This document shows, one piece after another, positions 59,501 through 62,753 of a stretch of DNA of 64,000 nt (position 1 is its first letter; each line of letters opens with the position of its first letter). Below the pieces are notes generated by a model. It saw only the letters and a list, made by a program, of their open reading frames with translations. It did not search any database and was not told where the DNA came from. A program made the position numbers and the translations under genes. This DNA is from Heliopora coerulea (taxonomy: Eukaryota; Cnidaria; Anthozoa; Scleralcyonacea; Helioporidae): contig JASJOG010000002.1 of NCBI GenBank assembly GCA_030142905.1, positions 5,101,001 through 5,165,000 of the forward strand, given 5' to 3'.

Positions 59501-59791
59501 TCCGACCTCCAGGTAGTGGACCAGGCATAGTTCGTACAACACTAGCAAACCTTCCTGGAGTCTGACTTTCTTTCAATGTAATTCTTCTCTCACCTTTTTC
59601 ACTAAATGTAACAATAGCAGCTTGACCAATTACTTCCCCATTTTCGTTTCTTTCGCCAACTTTCAATCTTTTCCCAACAATTTCGAGGAATTTACGCATG
59701 CTGTCATAATCGCTTGGTCTTATACTTGAAGATCTATCCAACACAAAAATGATATCCATCTTTTGACACTGTCCCTCAATTGCTGGTGTAC
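1505..59791 (-). CDS. Giant modular VWA/EGF/Calx-beta/FN3 gene, 42 exons seen, both ends outside window
   Basis: Overall gene model. All exons lie on the minus strand between consensus AG and GT sites. Module-level exons start with two bases completing a codon and end with one base (phase 1-1), so any module can be joined to any other. The joined length is 8043 bp, with one in-frame stop (exon 18269-18394). Order from the N side: VWA, 4 EGF, EGF, Calx-beta, three times (EGF, VWA, Calx-beta, EGF, EGF, Calx-beta), 8 cbEGF, EGF, FN3. No initiator Met, signal peptide or transmembrane segment was found, so the gene probably continues beyond both window edges. Proteins with these domains act outside the cell as matrix or adhesion proteins, with Ca2+ bound by VWA MIDAS, Calx-beta and cbEGF sites. 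That one transcript spans all exons is inferred from phase and order; a cluster of tandem genes is the alternative. Confidence 0.72.
2347..2665. repeat. TTCACATRTGAAA-rich palindromic repeat, copy 1
   Basis: About 300 bp made of loosely repeated self-complementary words such as CACATGTG and CACATATG flanked by TTT/AAA. Three more copies occur at about 12.15, 15.65 and 18.65 kb. The family is not recognised. Confidence 0.6.
2691..2720 (+). repeat. 30-bp direct repeat, left copy
   Basis: A 30-bp word starting ATTTACTTAAATTG and ending GGTTATGGTT recurs exactly at 4998-5027. The two copies bracket the PLE and SINE block and look like a target-site duplication. Confidence 0.7.
2721..4620 (+). 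mobile_element. Penelope-like element (PLE), decayed RT region
   Basis: Plus-strand reverse transcriptase broken into several frames. Pieces in order: an N-terminal region (about 2700-3000); [15 protein letters not shown] (about 3455-3500); LPKTHKPF with [13 protein letters not shown] (about 3700-3785); motif [15 protein letters not shown] (about 3907-3950); after a stop at 4093, motif [16 protein letters not shown] (about 4102-4150); then motif C, in which the expected RYxDDT is shifted out of frame near 4215-4230. These motifs are typical of PLE reverse transcriptases, which usually carry a C-terminal GIY-YIG nuclease; I do not see one here. Stops and frameshifts make it inactive. Confidence 0.8.
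4640..4920 (-). mobile_element. tRNA-derived SINE-like element
   Basis: Reverse complement of 4650-4728 has a tRNA-like head: acceptor halves GACTC/GAGTC, D-arm GCTC/GAGC with box A TAGCTCAACAGGTAGAGC, and box B GAGTTCAAATCCC. The anticodon arm pairs poorly, so a working tRNA is unlikely. A tail with CAGTGTAGGTTAATT and GACTCTGAAATAGTGTCGAAA is shared with the elements at 12.5-12.97 kb, which indicates a dispersed family. Confidence 0.55.
4998..5027 (+). repeat. 30-bp direct repeat, right copy
   Basis: Exact second copy of the repeat at 2691-2720. Confidence 0.7.
5028..6510. other. Intron; degraded repeat tail only
   Basis: No exon recognised. Around 5590-5632 the minus strand reads CTCTGAAGACGTC, an inverted arm, then GGGACGAAGGCTTAGC. 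This resembles the CTGAAGA-hairpin-GAA tail motif of PLEs but lacks a clean core. Confidence 0.4.
6573..6617 (-). ncRNA. Hammerhead-ribozyme-like motif, PLE copy B
   Basis: Mirror copy of 9853-9897: stem I TGACT/AGTCA, core CTGAAGA, hairpin, GAA, ACGT, C. Activity is not shown. Confidence 0.45.
7341..7579. mobile_element. Foldback element with 12-bp target-site duplication
   Basis: Inserted in PLE copy B. The word AAATGAGTTGTA occurs at 7329-7340 and again at 7580-7591, while the uninterrupted sister copy at about 9130 has it once. Arms are GAAGTTGATCGTCCAGG... and its reverse complement, each containing the GTGTAGTCTTGAGAAAGAC segment also found in the PLE tail. It is therefore probably a PLE-tail-derived inverted insertion. 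Confidence 0.8.
7966..8000 (-). ncRNA. Hammerhead-like motif, foldback left arm
   Basis: Mirror of 8586-8620. Core CTGAAGA and GAAACGT with a good stem II, but stem I is only 2 bp. Confidence 0.3.
8586..8620 (+). ncRNA. Hammerhead-like motif, foldback right arm
   Basis: CTGAAGA, one unpaired T, a 6-bp stem II (GTTGCT/AGCGAC with one G-U) closed by TGT, then GAA-ACGT-T. Stem I is only CT/AG, weaker than in the other families. Confidence 0.3.
8745..9960 (+). mobile_element. PLE copy A, plus strand, right arm of head-to-head pair
   Basis: RT motif B region [15 protein letters not shown] (about 8753-8797), then [17 protein letters not shown] with the YVDD catalytic box intact (about 8845-8897). 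After an in-frame stop near 8926 the frame runs through [20 protein letters not shown] to the GIY-YIG segment [14 protein letters not shown] (ORF 8994-9593). The non-coding tail ends with a hammerhead-like motif and CTTCCAGAAACATGTC. The 5' half of the RT is absent, as expected for 5' truncation. Confidence 0.82.
9853..9897 (+). ncRNA. Hammerhead-ribozyme-like motif, PLE copy A
   Basis: Stem I TGACT (9853-9857) pairs with AGTCA (9893-9897). Core CTGAAGA fits the CUGANGA consensus. After one unpaired T comes stem II GACCGCC/GGCTGTC (one mismatch, loop ACCAA), then GAA, self-complementary ACGT as a minimal stem III, and C as the cleavage base. PLEs are known to carry hammerheads with very short stem III. 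The extra T after the core box is non-canonical. Confidence 0.5.
10126..10290 (-). CDS. EGF-like exon with long inter-cysteine loop
   Basis: 165-bp phase 1-1 exon, acceptor TTTTCAG, donor GTAGCC. The domain reads [16 protein letters not shown], then about 24 residues of polar loop, then [16 protein letters not shown]. Six cysteines are present and NGG plus GFTGRTC mark a classical rather than calcium-binding EGF: there is no DxDE before the first Cys. The stretch between Cys3 and Cys4 is much longer than in the neighbouring cbEGFs. It separates the cbEGF array from the FN3 module. Confidence 0.85.
10291..11893. other. Intron with tRNA-related repeat
   Basis: No exon found. Around 10660-11050 a dispersed-repeat-like block ends with GGAGCCGGAATCAAAACC, and its reverse complement contains a box-B-like GGTTTTGATTCCGG, suggesting a degraded tRNA-derived SINE. 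The rest is unremarkable AT-rich sequence. Confidence 0.4.
11894..12019 (-). CDS. cbEGF exon 8 of the array (most C-terminal)
   Basis: 126 bp, 42 codons, donor [24 protein letters not shown] then [19 protein letters not shown] and a final Cys. All six cysteines, the DIDE calcium motif and the Asn/Tyr-type hydroxylation pattern C-x-N-x4-F-x-C-x-C are intact. Confidence 0.92.
12153..12415. repeat. TTCACATRTGAAA-rich repeat, copy 2
   Basis: Same palindrome-rich texture as 2347-2665, with several CACATGTG and CATATG words. Confidence 0.6.
12530..12970. mobile_element. Inverted pair of tRNA-derived SINE-like copies
   Basis: The reverse complement of 12530-12608 has box A CAGCTCAGTTGGTAGAGC and box B GGGAGTTCGAATCCC. 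A second, weaker tRNA-like head lies on the plus strand at about 12838-12905 (CAACTGGTCGAGCAGCGG). Both are followed by tails with CAGTG(T/C)AGGTT and GATTCTGA. Stems are imperfect, so these are SINE heads rather than tRNA genes. Confidence 0.5.
13059..13184 (-). CDS. cbEGF exon 7 of the array
   Basis: Reads [38 protein letters not shown] and a final Cys. Six cysteines are kept. The Gly of the usual GDG turn is Glu. The donor is GTGCAA, weaker than the GTAAG or GTTAGT used by the neighbours. Confidence 0.9.
13789..13914 (-). CDS. cbEGF exon 6 of the array
   Basis: Reads [38 protein letters not shown] and a final Cys. Donor GTAAGT, acceptor GATAT-side TTTAG. All calcium ligands and cysteines are present. 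Confidence 0.92.
13915..14540. other. Intron block paralogous to the other cbEGF introns
   Basis: Contains the segment near AGCCCGGAGCTCTG, then the AATCTCAATGAAGACAAT and CACTGCAAGTGCTAAGCTACT segments that recur after nearly every cbEGF exon. Intron and exon were therefore duplicated together. Confidence 0.7.
14545..14790. mobile_element. Foldback of PLE-tail sequence
   Basis: Arms of about 110 bp around a short CT-rich centre (about 14645-14695). The ends carry GTCCAGGTTACTATAGTCTTGAGAAAGAC and its reverse complement, cognate with the 7341-7579 foldback. Both arms contain the CTGAAGATGACC hairpin motif. Confidence 0.7.
14598..14642 (-). ncRNA. Hammerhead-like motif in foldback arm
   Basis: Stem I TGACT/AGTCA and core CTGAAGA are intact, but the segment after GAA is ACTT rather than the self-complementary ACGT. 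The partner arm (about 14696-14741) keeps GAAACGTC but has TTGAAGA in the core. Confidence 0.3.
14832..15045. mobile_element. Second foldback, different PLE tail family
   Basis: Inverted arms AACGTCATCTTGAAAACTCAAGA and reverse complement. Related sequence occurs at 50427-50551, where it is the tail of a PLE. The minus strand holds a degraded TTGAAGATGAC...GTCGAAATATC motif. Confidence 0.6.
15270..15395 (-). CDS. cbEGF exon 5 of the array
   Basis: Reads [38 protein letters not shown] and a final Cys. Donor GTTAGT. Asn replaces Asp at the third position of the calcium motif, a common allowed variant. Confidence 0.92.
15648..15940. repeat. TTCACATRTGAAA-rich repeat, copy 3
   Basis: Palindrome-rich words as in the other three copies. 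It lies within a duplicated intron block. Confidence 0.6.
16588..16713 (-). CDS. cbEGF exon 4 of the array
   Basis: Reads [38 protein letters not shown] and a final Cys. All cysteines are present. The near-invariant Gly before the aromatic in the last loop (NGYTG) is Glu here (KEFTG), which may strain that turn. Donor GTTAAT. Confidence 0.9.
16714..18268. other. Double intron block with a missing cbEGF exon
   Basis: Two consecutive copies of the paralogous intron block. Where the next cbEGF exon should lie, at about 17440-17465, the sequence passes from the pre-exon text (TTTTCTGCATTAAAAAG) straight to the post-exon text (GCTAATCCAAATTTCGAT). The exon and its close flanks are deleted. Confidence 0.65.
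18269..18394 (-). pseudogene. cbEGF exon 3 of the array with in-frame stop
   Basis: The splice sites (AG, GTTAGT) and the 126-bp length are normal. The DIDEC motif is altered to E-I-N-stop-C: the Glu codon GAG is TAG. The remainder, [15 protein letters not shown] and [19 protein letters not shown], keeps all six cysteines. Because the exon is a multiple of three and phase 1-1, skipping it would leave the frame intact. If included it truncates the protein before the last five cbEGFs. Confidence 0.85.
18652..18955. repeat. TTCACATRTGAAA-rich repeat, copy 4
   Basis: Fourth copy, in the equivalent part of the next intron block. Confidence 0.6.
19607..19732 (-). CDS. cbEGF exon 2 of the array
   Basis: Reads [38 protein letters not shown] and a final Cys. 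Six cysteines are intact. The hydroxylation-site residue is Asp, unlike the Asn of its neighbours. Donor GTTAGT. Confidence 0.92.
20571..21764 (-). mobile_element. PLE remnant with GIY-YIG ORF
   Basis: The minus-strand ORF 20887-21258 encodes [19 protein letters not shown] followed by [11 protein letters not shown], the GIY-YIG nuclease core with its conserved Arg. A decayed upstream part lies at 21260-21660. The reverse transcriptase is missing. Terminal sequences at both ends are inverted copies of each other. Confidence 0.75.
20670..20706 (-). ncRNA. Hammerhead-like motif with canonical CTGATGA
   Basis: Stem I TCT/AGA, core CTGATGA, stem II TTGCA/TGCAA with GGT loop, then GAA, ACGT, T. 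This is the only motif in the window with the commonest core box. The base of stem II is unpaired. Confidence 0.35.
22418..22543 (-). CDS. cbEGF exon 1 of the array, Cys3 lost
   Basis: Reads [38 protein letters not shown] and a final Cys. The third cysteine (TGC in the paralogues) is TTC, Phe, leaving an unpaired cysteine. The exon otherwise has a normal frame, acceptor TTTAG and donor GTTTGT. It directly follows the last Calx-beta module of the tandem units. Confidence 0.9.
22816..23033 (-). CDS. Calx-beta B, second half (copy 1)
   Basis: 218 bp, donor GTAAAT. Carries [32 protein letters not shown] and VNILDNDG, the acidic clusters typical of Calx-beta calcium sites. It is joined to the 109-bp exon upstream through a split Gly codon. 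Confidence 0.92.
23237..23345 (-). CDS. Calx-beta B, first half (copy 1)
   Basis: 109 bp, donor GTAAGT. Reads [19 protein letters not shown], then [16 protein letters not shown]. The VxENE acidic motif opens a Calx-beta fold. Confidence 0.9.
24003..24128 (-). CDS. EGF-like exon (copy 1, second EGF after Calx-beta A)
   Basis: Reads [38 protein letters not shown] and a final Cys. It has six cysteines and a DDC spacing different from the cbEGF array, with no DIDE motif. Copies 2-4 have Arg instead of the Gly in GPGT. Confidence 0.9.
25515..25640 (-). CDS. EGF-like exon (copy 1, first EGF after Calx-beta A)
   Basis: Reads [38 protein letters not shown] and a final Cys. Donor GTCTGT. Six cysteines intact. 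Confidence 0.9.
25790..26007 (-). CDS. Calx-beta A, second half (copy 1)
   Basis: 218 bp. Reads [16 protein letters not shown], then [16 protein letters not shown] and VNIIDNDG. About 80 percent alike to Calx-beta B by eye, so the two types are themselves old duplicates. Confidence 0.92.
26212..26323 (-). CDS. Calx-beta A, first half (copy 1)
   Basis: 112 bp, one codon longer than in Calx-beta B. Reads [19 protein letters not shown], then [16 protein letters not shown]. Donor GTGAGT. It takes its first base from the VWA exon. Confidence 0.9.
26714..26925. repeat. GACA/GAGA microsatellite (copy 1)
   Basis: TA-rich start, then (GAGACA)n and (GACA)n with interspersed GAAA. Intronic, between VWA and Calx-beta A exons. 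Confidence 0.9.
27170..27793 (-). CDS. VWA domain exon (copy 1)
   Basis: 624 bp encoding a whole von Willebrand A domain. The MIDAS metal site is intact: [10 protein letters not shown] (DxSxS, about residues 18-22), the Thr in [10 protein letters not shown] and the Asp in MVITDGEQ. The C-terminal helix ends [10 protein letters not shown]. The donor is GTAATG; reading through it would reach a stop 16 bp later, but the splice gives the correct phase for Calx-beta A. VWA domains bind matrix ligands through a divalent cation. Confidence 0.93.
28669..28794 (-). CDS. EGF-like exon before VWA (copy 1)
   Basis: Reads [38 protein letters not shown] and a final Cys. Donor GTTTGT. Copies 2 and 3 have Arg for Lys in TYKC. 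Confidence 0.9.
29389..29606 (-). CDS. Calx-beta B, second half (copy 2)
   Basis: Sequence identical by eye to the copy 1 exon at 22816-23033, which argues for recent duplication or gene conversion. Confidence 0.9.
29810..29918 (-). CDS. Calx-beta B, first half (copy 2)
   Basis: Same 109-bp exon as in copy 1, starting VIIIDF and ending in the split Gly codon. Confidence 0.9.
30576..30701 (-). CDS. EGF-like exon, second after Calx-beta A (copy 2)
   Basis: [12 protein letters not shown] type. Reads GPRTHDC: Arg replaces the conserved Gly seen in copy 1. Cysteines intact. Confidence 0.9.
32088..32213 (-). CDS. EGF-like exon, first after Calx-beta A (copy 2)
   Basis: [12 protein letters not shown] type, unchanged from copy 1. 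Confidence 0.9.
32363..32580 (-). CDS. Calx-beta A, second half (copy 2)
   Basis: [12 protein letters not shown]; Gln where copy 1 has Arg. Acidic calcium-site residues are unchanged. Confidence 0.9.
32785..32896 (-). CDS. Calx-beta A, first half (copy 2)
   Basis: [19 protein letters not shown], 112 bp, donor GTGAGT. Confidence 0.9.
33287..33498. repeat. GACA/GAGA microsatellite (copy 2)
   Basis: Equivalent tract to 26714-26925, with a longer TA start and an altered internal order. Confidence 0.9.
33743..34366 (-). CDS. VWA domain exon (copy 2)
   Basis: MIDAS intact ([18 protein letters not shown]). It differs from copy 1 by Pro for Thr after SIR and by VYVREAMK for VYVRDAMK. Confidence 0.93.
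35242..35367 (-). CDS. EGF-like exon before VWA (copy 2)
   Basis: [18 protein letters not shown] with [17 protein letters not shown]. Six cysteines. Confidence 0.9.
35962..36179 (-). CDS. Calx-beta B, second half (copy 3)
   Basis: Same as the copy 1 and 2 exons, with unchanged acidic motifs. Confidence 0.9.
36383..36491 (-). CDS. Calx-beta B, first half (copy 3)
   Basis: 109-bp exon with donor GTAAGT, unchanged. Confidence 0.9.
37173..37298 (-). CDS. EGF-like exon, second after Calx-beta A (copy 3)
   Basis: GPRTHDC variant shared with copies 2 and 4. Confidence 0.9.
38685..38810 (-). CDS. EGF-like exon, first after Calx-beta A (copy 3)
   Basis: [18 protein letters not shown] type, unchanged. 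Confidence 0.9.
38960..39177 (-). CDS. Calx-beta A, second half (copy 3)
   Basis: LTTQPS variant as in copy 2. Confidence 0.9.
39382..39493 (-). CDS. Calx-beta A, first half (copy 3)
   Basis: 112-bp exon, same as in copy 2. Confidence 0.9.
39884..40155. repeat. GACA/GAGA microsatellite (copy 3, expanded)
   Basis: 60 bp longer than in copies 1 and 2: extra TA repeats at the start and extra GACAGAAA units. Confidence 0.9.
40400..41023 (-). CDS. VWA domain exon (copy 3)
   Basis: Same protein as copy 2, with SIRPSDYD and [13 protein letters not shown] residues present. Confidence 0.93.
41899..42024 (-). CDS. EGF-like exon before VWA (copy 3)
   Basis: Same as copy 2 (GTYRCTC). It receives the split codon from the partial copy's Calx-beta B. 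Confidence 0.9.
42619..42836 (-). CDS. Calx-beta B, second half (copy 4)
   Basis: Open and identical by eye to the other three copies. Confidence 0.9.
43040..43148 (-). CDS. Calx-beta B, first half (copy 4)
   Basis: 109-bp exon, unchanged. Confidence 0.9.
43806..43931 (-). CDS. EGF-like exon (copy 4, only EGF of the partial unit)
   Basis: GPRTHDC variant as in copies 2 and 3. Because the unit is truncated, its upstream neighbour in the transcript is the single-copy EGF exon at 47378-47503. Confidence 0.9.
44777..46560 (+). mobile_element. Non-LTR retrotransposon (LINE) relic
   Basis: Plus-strand RT piece (ORF 45076-45519) with [20 protein letters not shown] and the catalytic box as VADDITFL rather than the usual YADD. 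Broken downstream ORFs follow (45526-45720, 45799-46164, 46315-46560) with [21 protein letters not shown] and RIQGLC, the usual LINE C-terminal region. Several stops make it inactive. The clade is not assigned. Confidence 0.75.
46561..47377. other. Intron, nothing recognised
   Basis: AT-rich sequence between the LINE relic and the next EGF exon. I see no exon or RNA gene. Confidence 0.5.
47378..47503 (-). CDS. EGF-like exon, single copy, divergent
   Basis: Reads [37 protein letters not shown], then RKIC. Cysteines are intact, but the GDGK turn is GGRK. Donor GTTTGT. Confidence 0.88.
47504..48168. other. Intron, nothing recognised
   Basis: No coding or repeat signal that I can name. Confidence 0.5.
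48169..50140 (-). pseudogene. Decayed transposon-like gene with Cys-rich CXC-like tail
   Basis: Two minus-strand coding blocks in order: 49148-49909 (with [19 protein letters not shown] and [19 protein letters not shown]) and 48169-48579, whose end is Cys-rich: [20 protein letters not shown], then [12 protein letters not shown], spaced like the CXC (tesmin/TSO1) motif. Coding-like text continues upstream to about 50140 across an in-frame TGA near 49939. A palindrome and low-complexity sequence separate the blocks. I recall this protein type as a multicopy uncharacterised family in cnidarian genomes, perhaps transposon-borne; its function is unknown. Confidence 0.55.
48871..48973. mobile_element. 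Short palindromic foldback (MITE-like)
   Basis: Arms GTGTTTGATCACGG and AACACGAGAAAGCA with their reverse complements around GGGGCGAAGCCCC. It lies between the two blocks of the decayed gene. Confidence 0.65.
50511..50551 (-). ncRNA. Hammerhead-ribozyme-like motif, PLE tail
   Basis: Stem I CTGT/ACAG, core CTGAGGA (fits CUGANGA), one extra T, stem II GACTTT/AAAATC with one mismatch, then GAA, self-complementary ATAT, C. Stem I and stem III sequences differ from the 9853 copy, yet both still pair. Confidence 0.5.
51418..51558 (-). pseudogene. Possible N-terminal transposase fragment (46 aa)
   Basis: Short minus-strand [23 protein letters not shown], continuing [18 protein letters not shown]. 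The basic start and the helix-like spacing recall the N-terminal HTH of pogo-type transposases, but the match is weak and the ORF stops early. It could also be chance. Confidence 0.35.
51685..52251 (+). CDS. HIRAN-like domain protein, 188 aa, carried by TIR element
   Basis: An intact single-exon ORF. The central part (about residues 45-150) reads [70 protein letters not shown]. The pattern RGYxVYKxxW, E-x-N-x-x-D-x-x-A-V, VGHxPR and EIPC matches my recollection of HIRAN domains, which bind DNA 3' ends in HLTF/Rad5-type helicases; here there is no helicase. The C-terminus is very basic (GRKKKERKR), a possible nuclear signal. The first Met at 51685 is used; a later in-frame Met (SGPMENV) is possible. 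Expression and function are unknown. Confidence 0.65.
   Translation: MDRLQIRRFSWRARAYTRISAGNVEGVMSGPMENVSSTKVIDVPSWIRGYNVYKEYWGIKIDEVLELKHEHDNEQDKNATAVIKEGDVVGHIPRALASTNHGNWIVRHFLAKSGSEAEAKGSGTAVNRGGGYGMEIPCIYKFMGQEKNIDLLSKLLDIPNNLSVRVEIECGQKRTAEESGRKKKERKR
52953..53168 (+). mobile_element. Inverted PLE fragment, head to head with 50427-52915
   Basis: Reverse complement of about 52697-52915 with few changes, encoding [33 protein letters not shown] and LNQPVKFVV. The two arms are separated by about 37 bp. Confidence 0.8.
53181..53602. mobile_element. MITE-like element with inverted ends
   Basis: The ends TTGTACCAAATACAAGTGCCG and its reverse complement (with small changes) enclose about 420 bp rich in AAGCGTGCCG words. 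It adjoins the plus-strand PLE arm. Confidence 0.6.
53871..53996 (-). CDS. EGF-like exon (single copy)
   Basis: Reads [38 protein letters not shown] and a final Cys. Donor GTTTGC. It closely resembles the tandem-unit EGFs and may descend from the same source module. Confidence 0.9.
53997..55649. other. Intron, nothing recognised
   Basis: Includes simple ATC/GTT-rich stretches near 55290-55390. No exon or named repeat. Confidence 0.5.
55650..55832. mobile_element. 183-bp foldback MITE
   Basis: Terminal inverted repeat GGCCTGGTTTTCACTAGC against GCTAGTAAAAACCAGGCC, with most of the element self-complementary. The superfamily is uncertain. Confidence 0.7.
56360..56668. repeat. Compound microsatellite (GATA/GACA then GGTA)n
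   Basis: Blocks change in order from TAGA to TAGACAGA/GACA, back to TAGA, then to TAGG with a few TACG. Intronic. Confidence 0.92.
56809..56937 (-). CDS. EGF-like exon (single copy, 129 bp)
   Basis: Reads [39 protein letters not shown] and a final Cys. It has one extra residue between Cys2 and Cys3 relative to the 126-bp EGFs. Donor GTTTGT. Confidence 0.9.
56987..57433. mobile_element. Tigger-like MITE (447 bp)
   Basis: Ends CAGTCGAACC and GGTTCGACTG with TA on both sides. The inner ends CCGATTATCCGGA and TCCGGATAAT continue the inverted repeat. No transposase ORF. Confidence 0.8.
57434..58372. other. Intron, nothing recognised
   Basis: No exon, RNA gene or repeat that I can name. Confidence 0.5.
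58373..58501 (-). CDS. EGF-like exon after the first VWA (129 bp)
   Basis: Reads [38 protein letters not shown] and a final Cys. Donor GTAAG. It shares the one-residue insertion with 56809-56937, so these two are closer to each other than to the tandem-unit EGFs. Confidence 0.9.
58502..59164. other. Intron, nothing recognised
   Basis: AT-rich sequence between VWA and EGF exons. Confidence 0.5.
59165..59791 (-). CDS. VWA domain exon, most N-terminal exon seen
   Basis: 627 bp. Starts [20 protein letters not shown]. The MIDAS is intact (DRSSS, Thr in [18 protein letters not shown]), and the domain ends [10 protein letters not shown] at donor GTAAAG. It is the diverged single-copy relative of the tandem VWA exons. 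It begins on an acceptor (TTGTAG) with a split codon, so it is not the first exon. An upstream exon should lie beyond 59791. Confidence 0.93.
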
Positions 59792-60120
59792 CTACAAGAA
59801 ACAGTAGGTGGATAATTTTTCATAATGAGTCTAGAATAAGATTACACAATAAAAGCATTTTTTCCCCAGCTTACTAAAATGAACAGTTCTGCTGCTATTT
59901 TGATAAAGCTAAATAATTCATACGCTCCAACTTGATATCGAAAGATTTTCCAACATTGTATCCTCGGTTCTGACGCTTCTTACAATGAGACCTCTAATTA
60001 CATATACTTACAGTGCCTGTTCGGTTTTTTTACGATTTTATCACTTCCTGACAATAATTTCATCGATTAAAATTGCAGTGGAATTCATTGTCCCATTCTT
60101 ACCTTCTACCATTCTAAATA
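59792..60120. other. Intron or 5' region, nothing recognised
   Basis: No convincing exon, signal-peptide ORF or promoter. Confidence 0.4.
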
Positions 60121-60882
60121 CAGTGGAACCCCATTAATACTGCCACCAACGGGCCGTAAGTATCTGGCCGTATTAACGGGGTGGCCGTATTAACGGGATG
60201 GGGTCGAATTACATGGTTGGTCTCTTTCAAGTGACGTCATGACAGTTATATCACATTTGCACTTCTAAACAACTGTTCTTGACCATCCAGAATATAGGTA
60301 TAAGTCAATTTAAACGGAATTACTCATTACGATACACATAACTGAATTTTATAAACAGGAACAACGTGCTATACAAACTGTCCTTTTCAAAACAAAGGTC
60401 CCATACTCTCAAATTTCCCATGTTACTTTCATTAATATATTAACTTTTAACAGTATTTTGAAAAAAAATCTGTGACTTTCGATTTACTTGTTTGTGCAAG
60501 TACAATGACTTAATCATCTTACAATTTAACGGATATTATTGTTTGTCAAGTTTTATTTTCCTTTGTTATTTAAGAGGGGTGGTATTAAGTATGAAATGTC
60601 ATAGACATTTTCAATTCAAAAAGTAAATCGTTGTTTCTCAAAATTTATTTTCGTTTATCAGTAATCTGTCCTTTAGAATGCACATTTGGCTTGAGTGGCC
60701 ATATTTACGAGGTGAATTTATAAAGGAATATATGTGTTGGGATTTCACAATGTGGTCGTTCGCCGCATTAACGGGGTGGCCGCATTAACAGGGTTTTCTT
60801 ATAAGAAAATGTATGGATGTTTCGCCGGGACAAAAAAATAGTGGCAGTTGTAACGATGTAGCCGTATGGCGGGGTTCCACTG
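60121..60882. mobile_element. Tigger-like element, non-coding relative of 51101-52581
   Basis: Same end CAGTGGAACCCC and GGGGTTCCACTG with TA duplications, and the same subterminal GTATTAACGGGGTGGCCG words. 762 bp. It shares TGACGTCATG near the left end with the larger element but has no HIRAN ORF. Confidence 0.82.
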
Positions 60883-61204
60883 TATAAAGAGATTTTAACT
60901 GCGCTTGGAGATATAAAACTGGAAACTAGTAACCGAAGCGCTGGGAGTGACAAGGGACCATACTCAAGAAGACTACATGAAGTAGTTCAACATGGAAGAA
61001 CTATGAAAATATGTGTAATTGTGTCGCAAAGTCAACTTCCAAAGTCCTCTTTCCATTCCGAGATGGATATTGGCCAAAACTAACAATGAATCTATAACTA
61101 TGCTCATAAAACAGCTTACTTTATACCTAAAATCAAATGAAGGAAACCAAAGATACAATCTAAGAGAACAAAGCAATCGCCCATAAATGTAAAAAGTCAT
61201 TCGA

Positions 61205-62690
61205 CTATTTATTGTTAAATAAATTTTTATTAAATAAAAGAATCAAATGTTTTTGACTATATAGTCATCTTCAAAGTTAATAAAATATAAAATACCGTCC
61301 AGCGGACTGTGTAACTTATACTATTACGTTATTCCCAAAGGGAAAAACTTTTTACTTGTTTATTAGAGGATTCCTCAAATTAATGAGCAGTTCCTCTGCG
61401 ATTAAGTATTTGTTGCTAAAATATTCAACATGTAGTTTTGTCCACGTAAAAGAATCCTGGGGATGTTGTTTCATATGTCAGGCCGGCTCAGAGTTGTGAT
61501 GCCGGTTTTTGTGTTCTGCGATACGCATTTCGAGATTACGACTTGTTTCACCAATATAGGCTCCCACACAGGAACAAATGGCTTGATATACGACATGCGG
61601 TGGATGGAGATTCTTGTCTTTTATACGAAAAATCTGTCGTATTTTCTTGGTTTGCCACGCAATGATAAAAATGTACTTACCAGAGGTCAGAGAGGTGAGG
61701 TTTTCAATAAAGTTTTTACTTTGTTTCTCGTTTATAGGACAGTAAGGTAAACGGATGACGATTTTCCTTCTTTCTTCGAAGAGATTGGGAGGGATGAGTG
61801 GTTCTTCTTTCAGCAAGTTATTCTTGAAAGAGCTAATTGTGTTAATGATAAAACGGTAAGCACATCCGGCGTTTAGAAATTGTCTTGATATTTTCCACGT
61901 CAATATCAAAAGCAGAGGAAATACGATGTGCTCTATGTAACGCTCCGGTAATACAGTTTCTTTTCTATTTGGTGGGAACTTGTGATTTCTAGTGAGTAGG
62001 AAATTTTCCAGGCTTCTTGTAGACGCAACTTACGAATTTTTGATCTTTGTATTTTAACGATGTATCCAAGAAATGATCAGGGTTTCCTTCGGCTGTGAAA
62101 GTAATATTGAGATGGTAGTTCTTTAATTTATCTAGAAACTCATCTGGTTTGCCTTGTATTTTCTTGGAAAAACAATCATTCACATATCTGTAATAAAAAG
62201 CCGGTTGATGTGGCCTGACTACGTCAGTTTCTAATTCTGTCATAAAGATGTTGGCAAGGACAGGCGAAGGAAGATTTCCCATTCCACATCCGTCAATTTG
62301 GTTATAAAAATTGCTATTGAAGCTGAACGTGGACTTCTTGGTCATATTGTTTAATAGAAAACCAACGCCACAACTCTGAGCCGGCCCGACATTTGAAACA
62401 ACATCCTCAGCATTCATTTACGTGGATAAAACTATATGTTGAATATTTTAGCAAGAAACGCTTAATCGCAAAGGAACTCCTAATTAATTTTAGGAATCCG
62501 AGTCTTAATAAACAAAGTAAAAAGTTTTCATTGTAACCTGTTCCCTTTGGGAATAACTTAATAGTATAAGTTACACAGCACACTGGACGGTATTTTACAT
62601 GTATTTCTTTTAACCCTGAAGATGACTATGTAGTCGAAAACGTTTGGTTCTTTTATTTAATAAAAATTTTAACTTATACCTGTGCAACTT
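61205..62690 (-). mobile_element. PLE with inverted ends and mutated RT active site
   Basis: Minus-strand RT block (61989-62417): motif B region QIDGCGMGNLPSPVLANIFM and motif C YYRYVNDCF, where Asn replaces the first catalytic Asp of YVDD. The GIY-YIG block (61478-61909) has [20 protein letters not shown]. Inverted end repeats of roughly 250-300 bp (about 61205-61500 and 62390-62690) enclose it. The element is inactive. Confidence 0.8.
62612..62649 (+). ncRNA. Hammerhead-ribozyme-like motif at PLE end
   Basis: Stem I AACC/GGTT, core CTGAAGA, one extra T, a perfect 5-bp stem II GACTA/TAGTC with TG loop, then GAA, self-complementary AACGTT, T. The inverted partner near 61235-61280 is degraded (TTGAAGA, AAAA). 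Confidence 0.5.
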
Positions 62691-62753
62691 TTTATATTAC
62701 ATTCAGCGATATACTTTCATGAATATACACATATATATGTATATTCATATATA

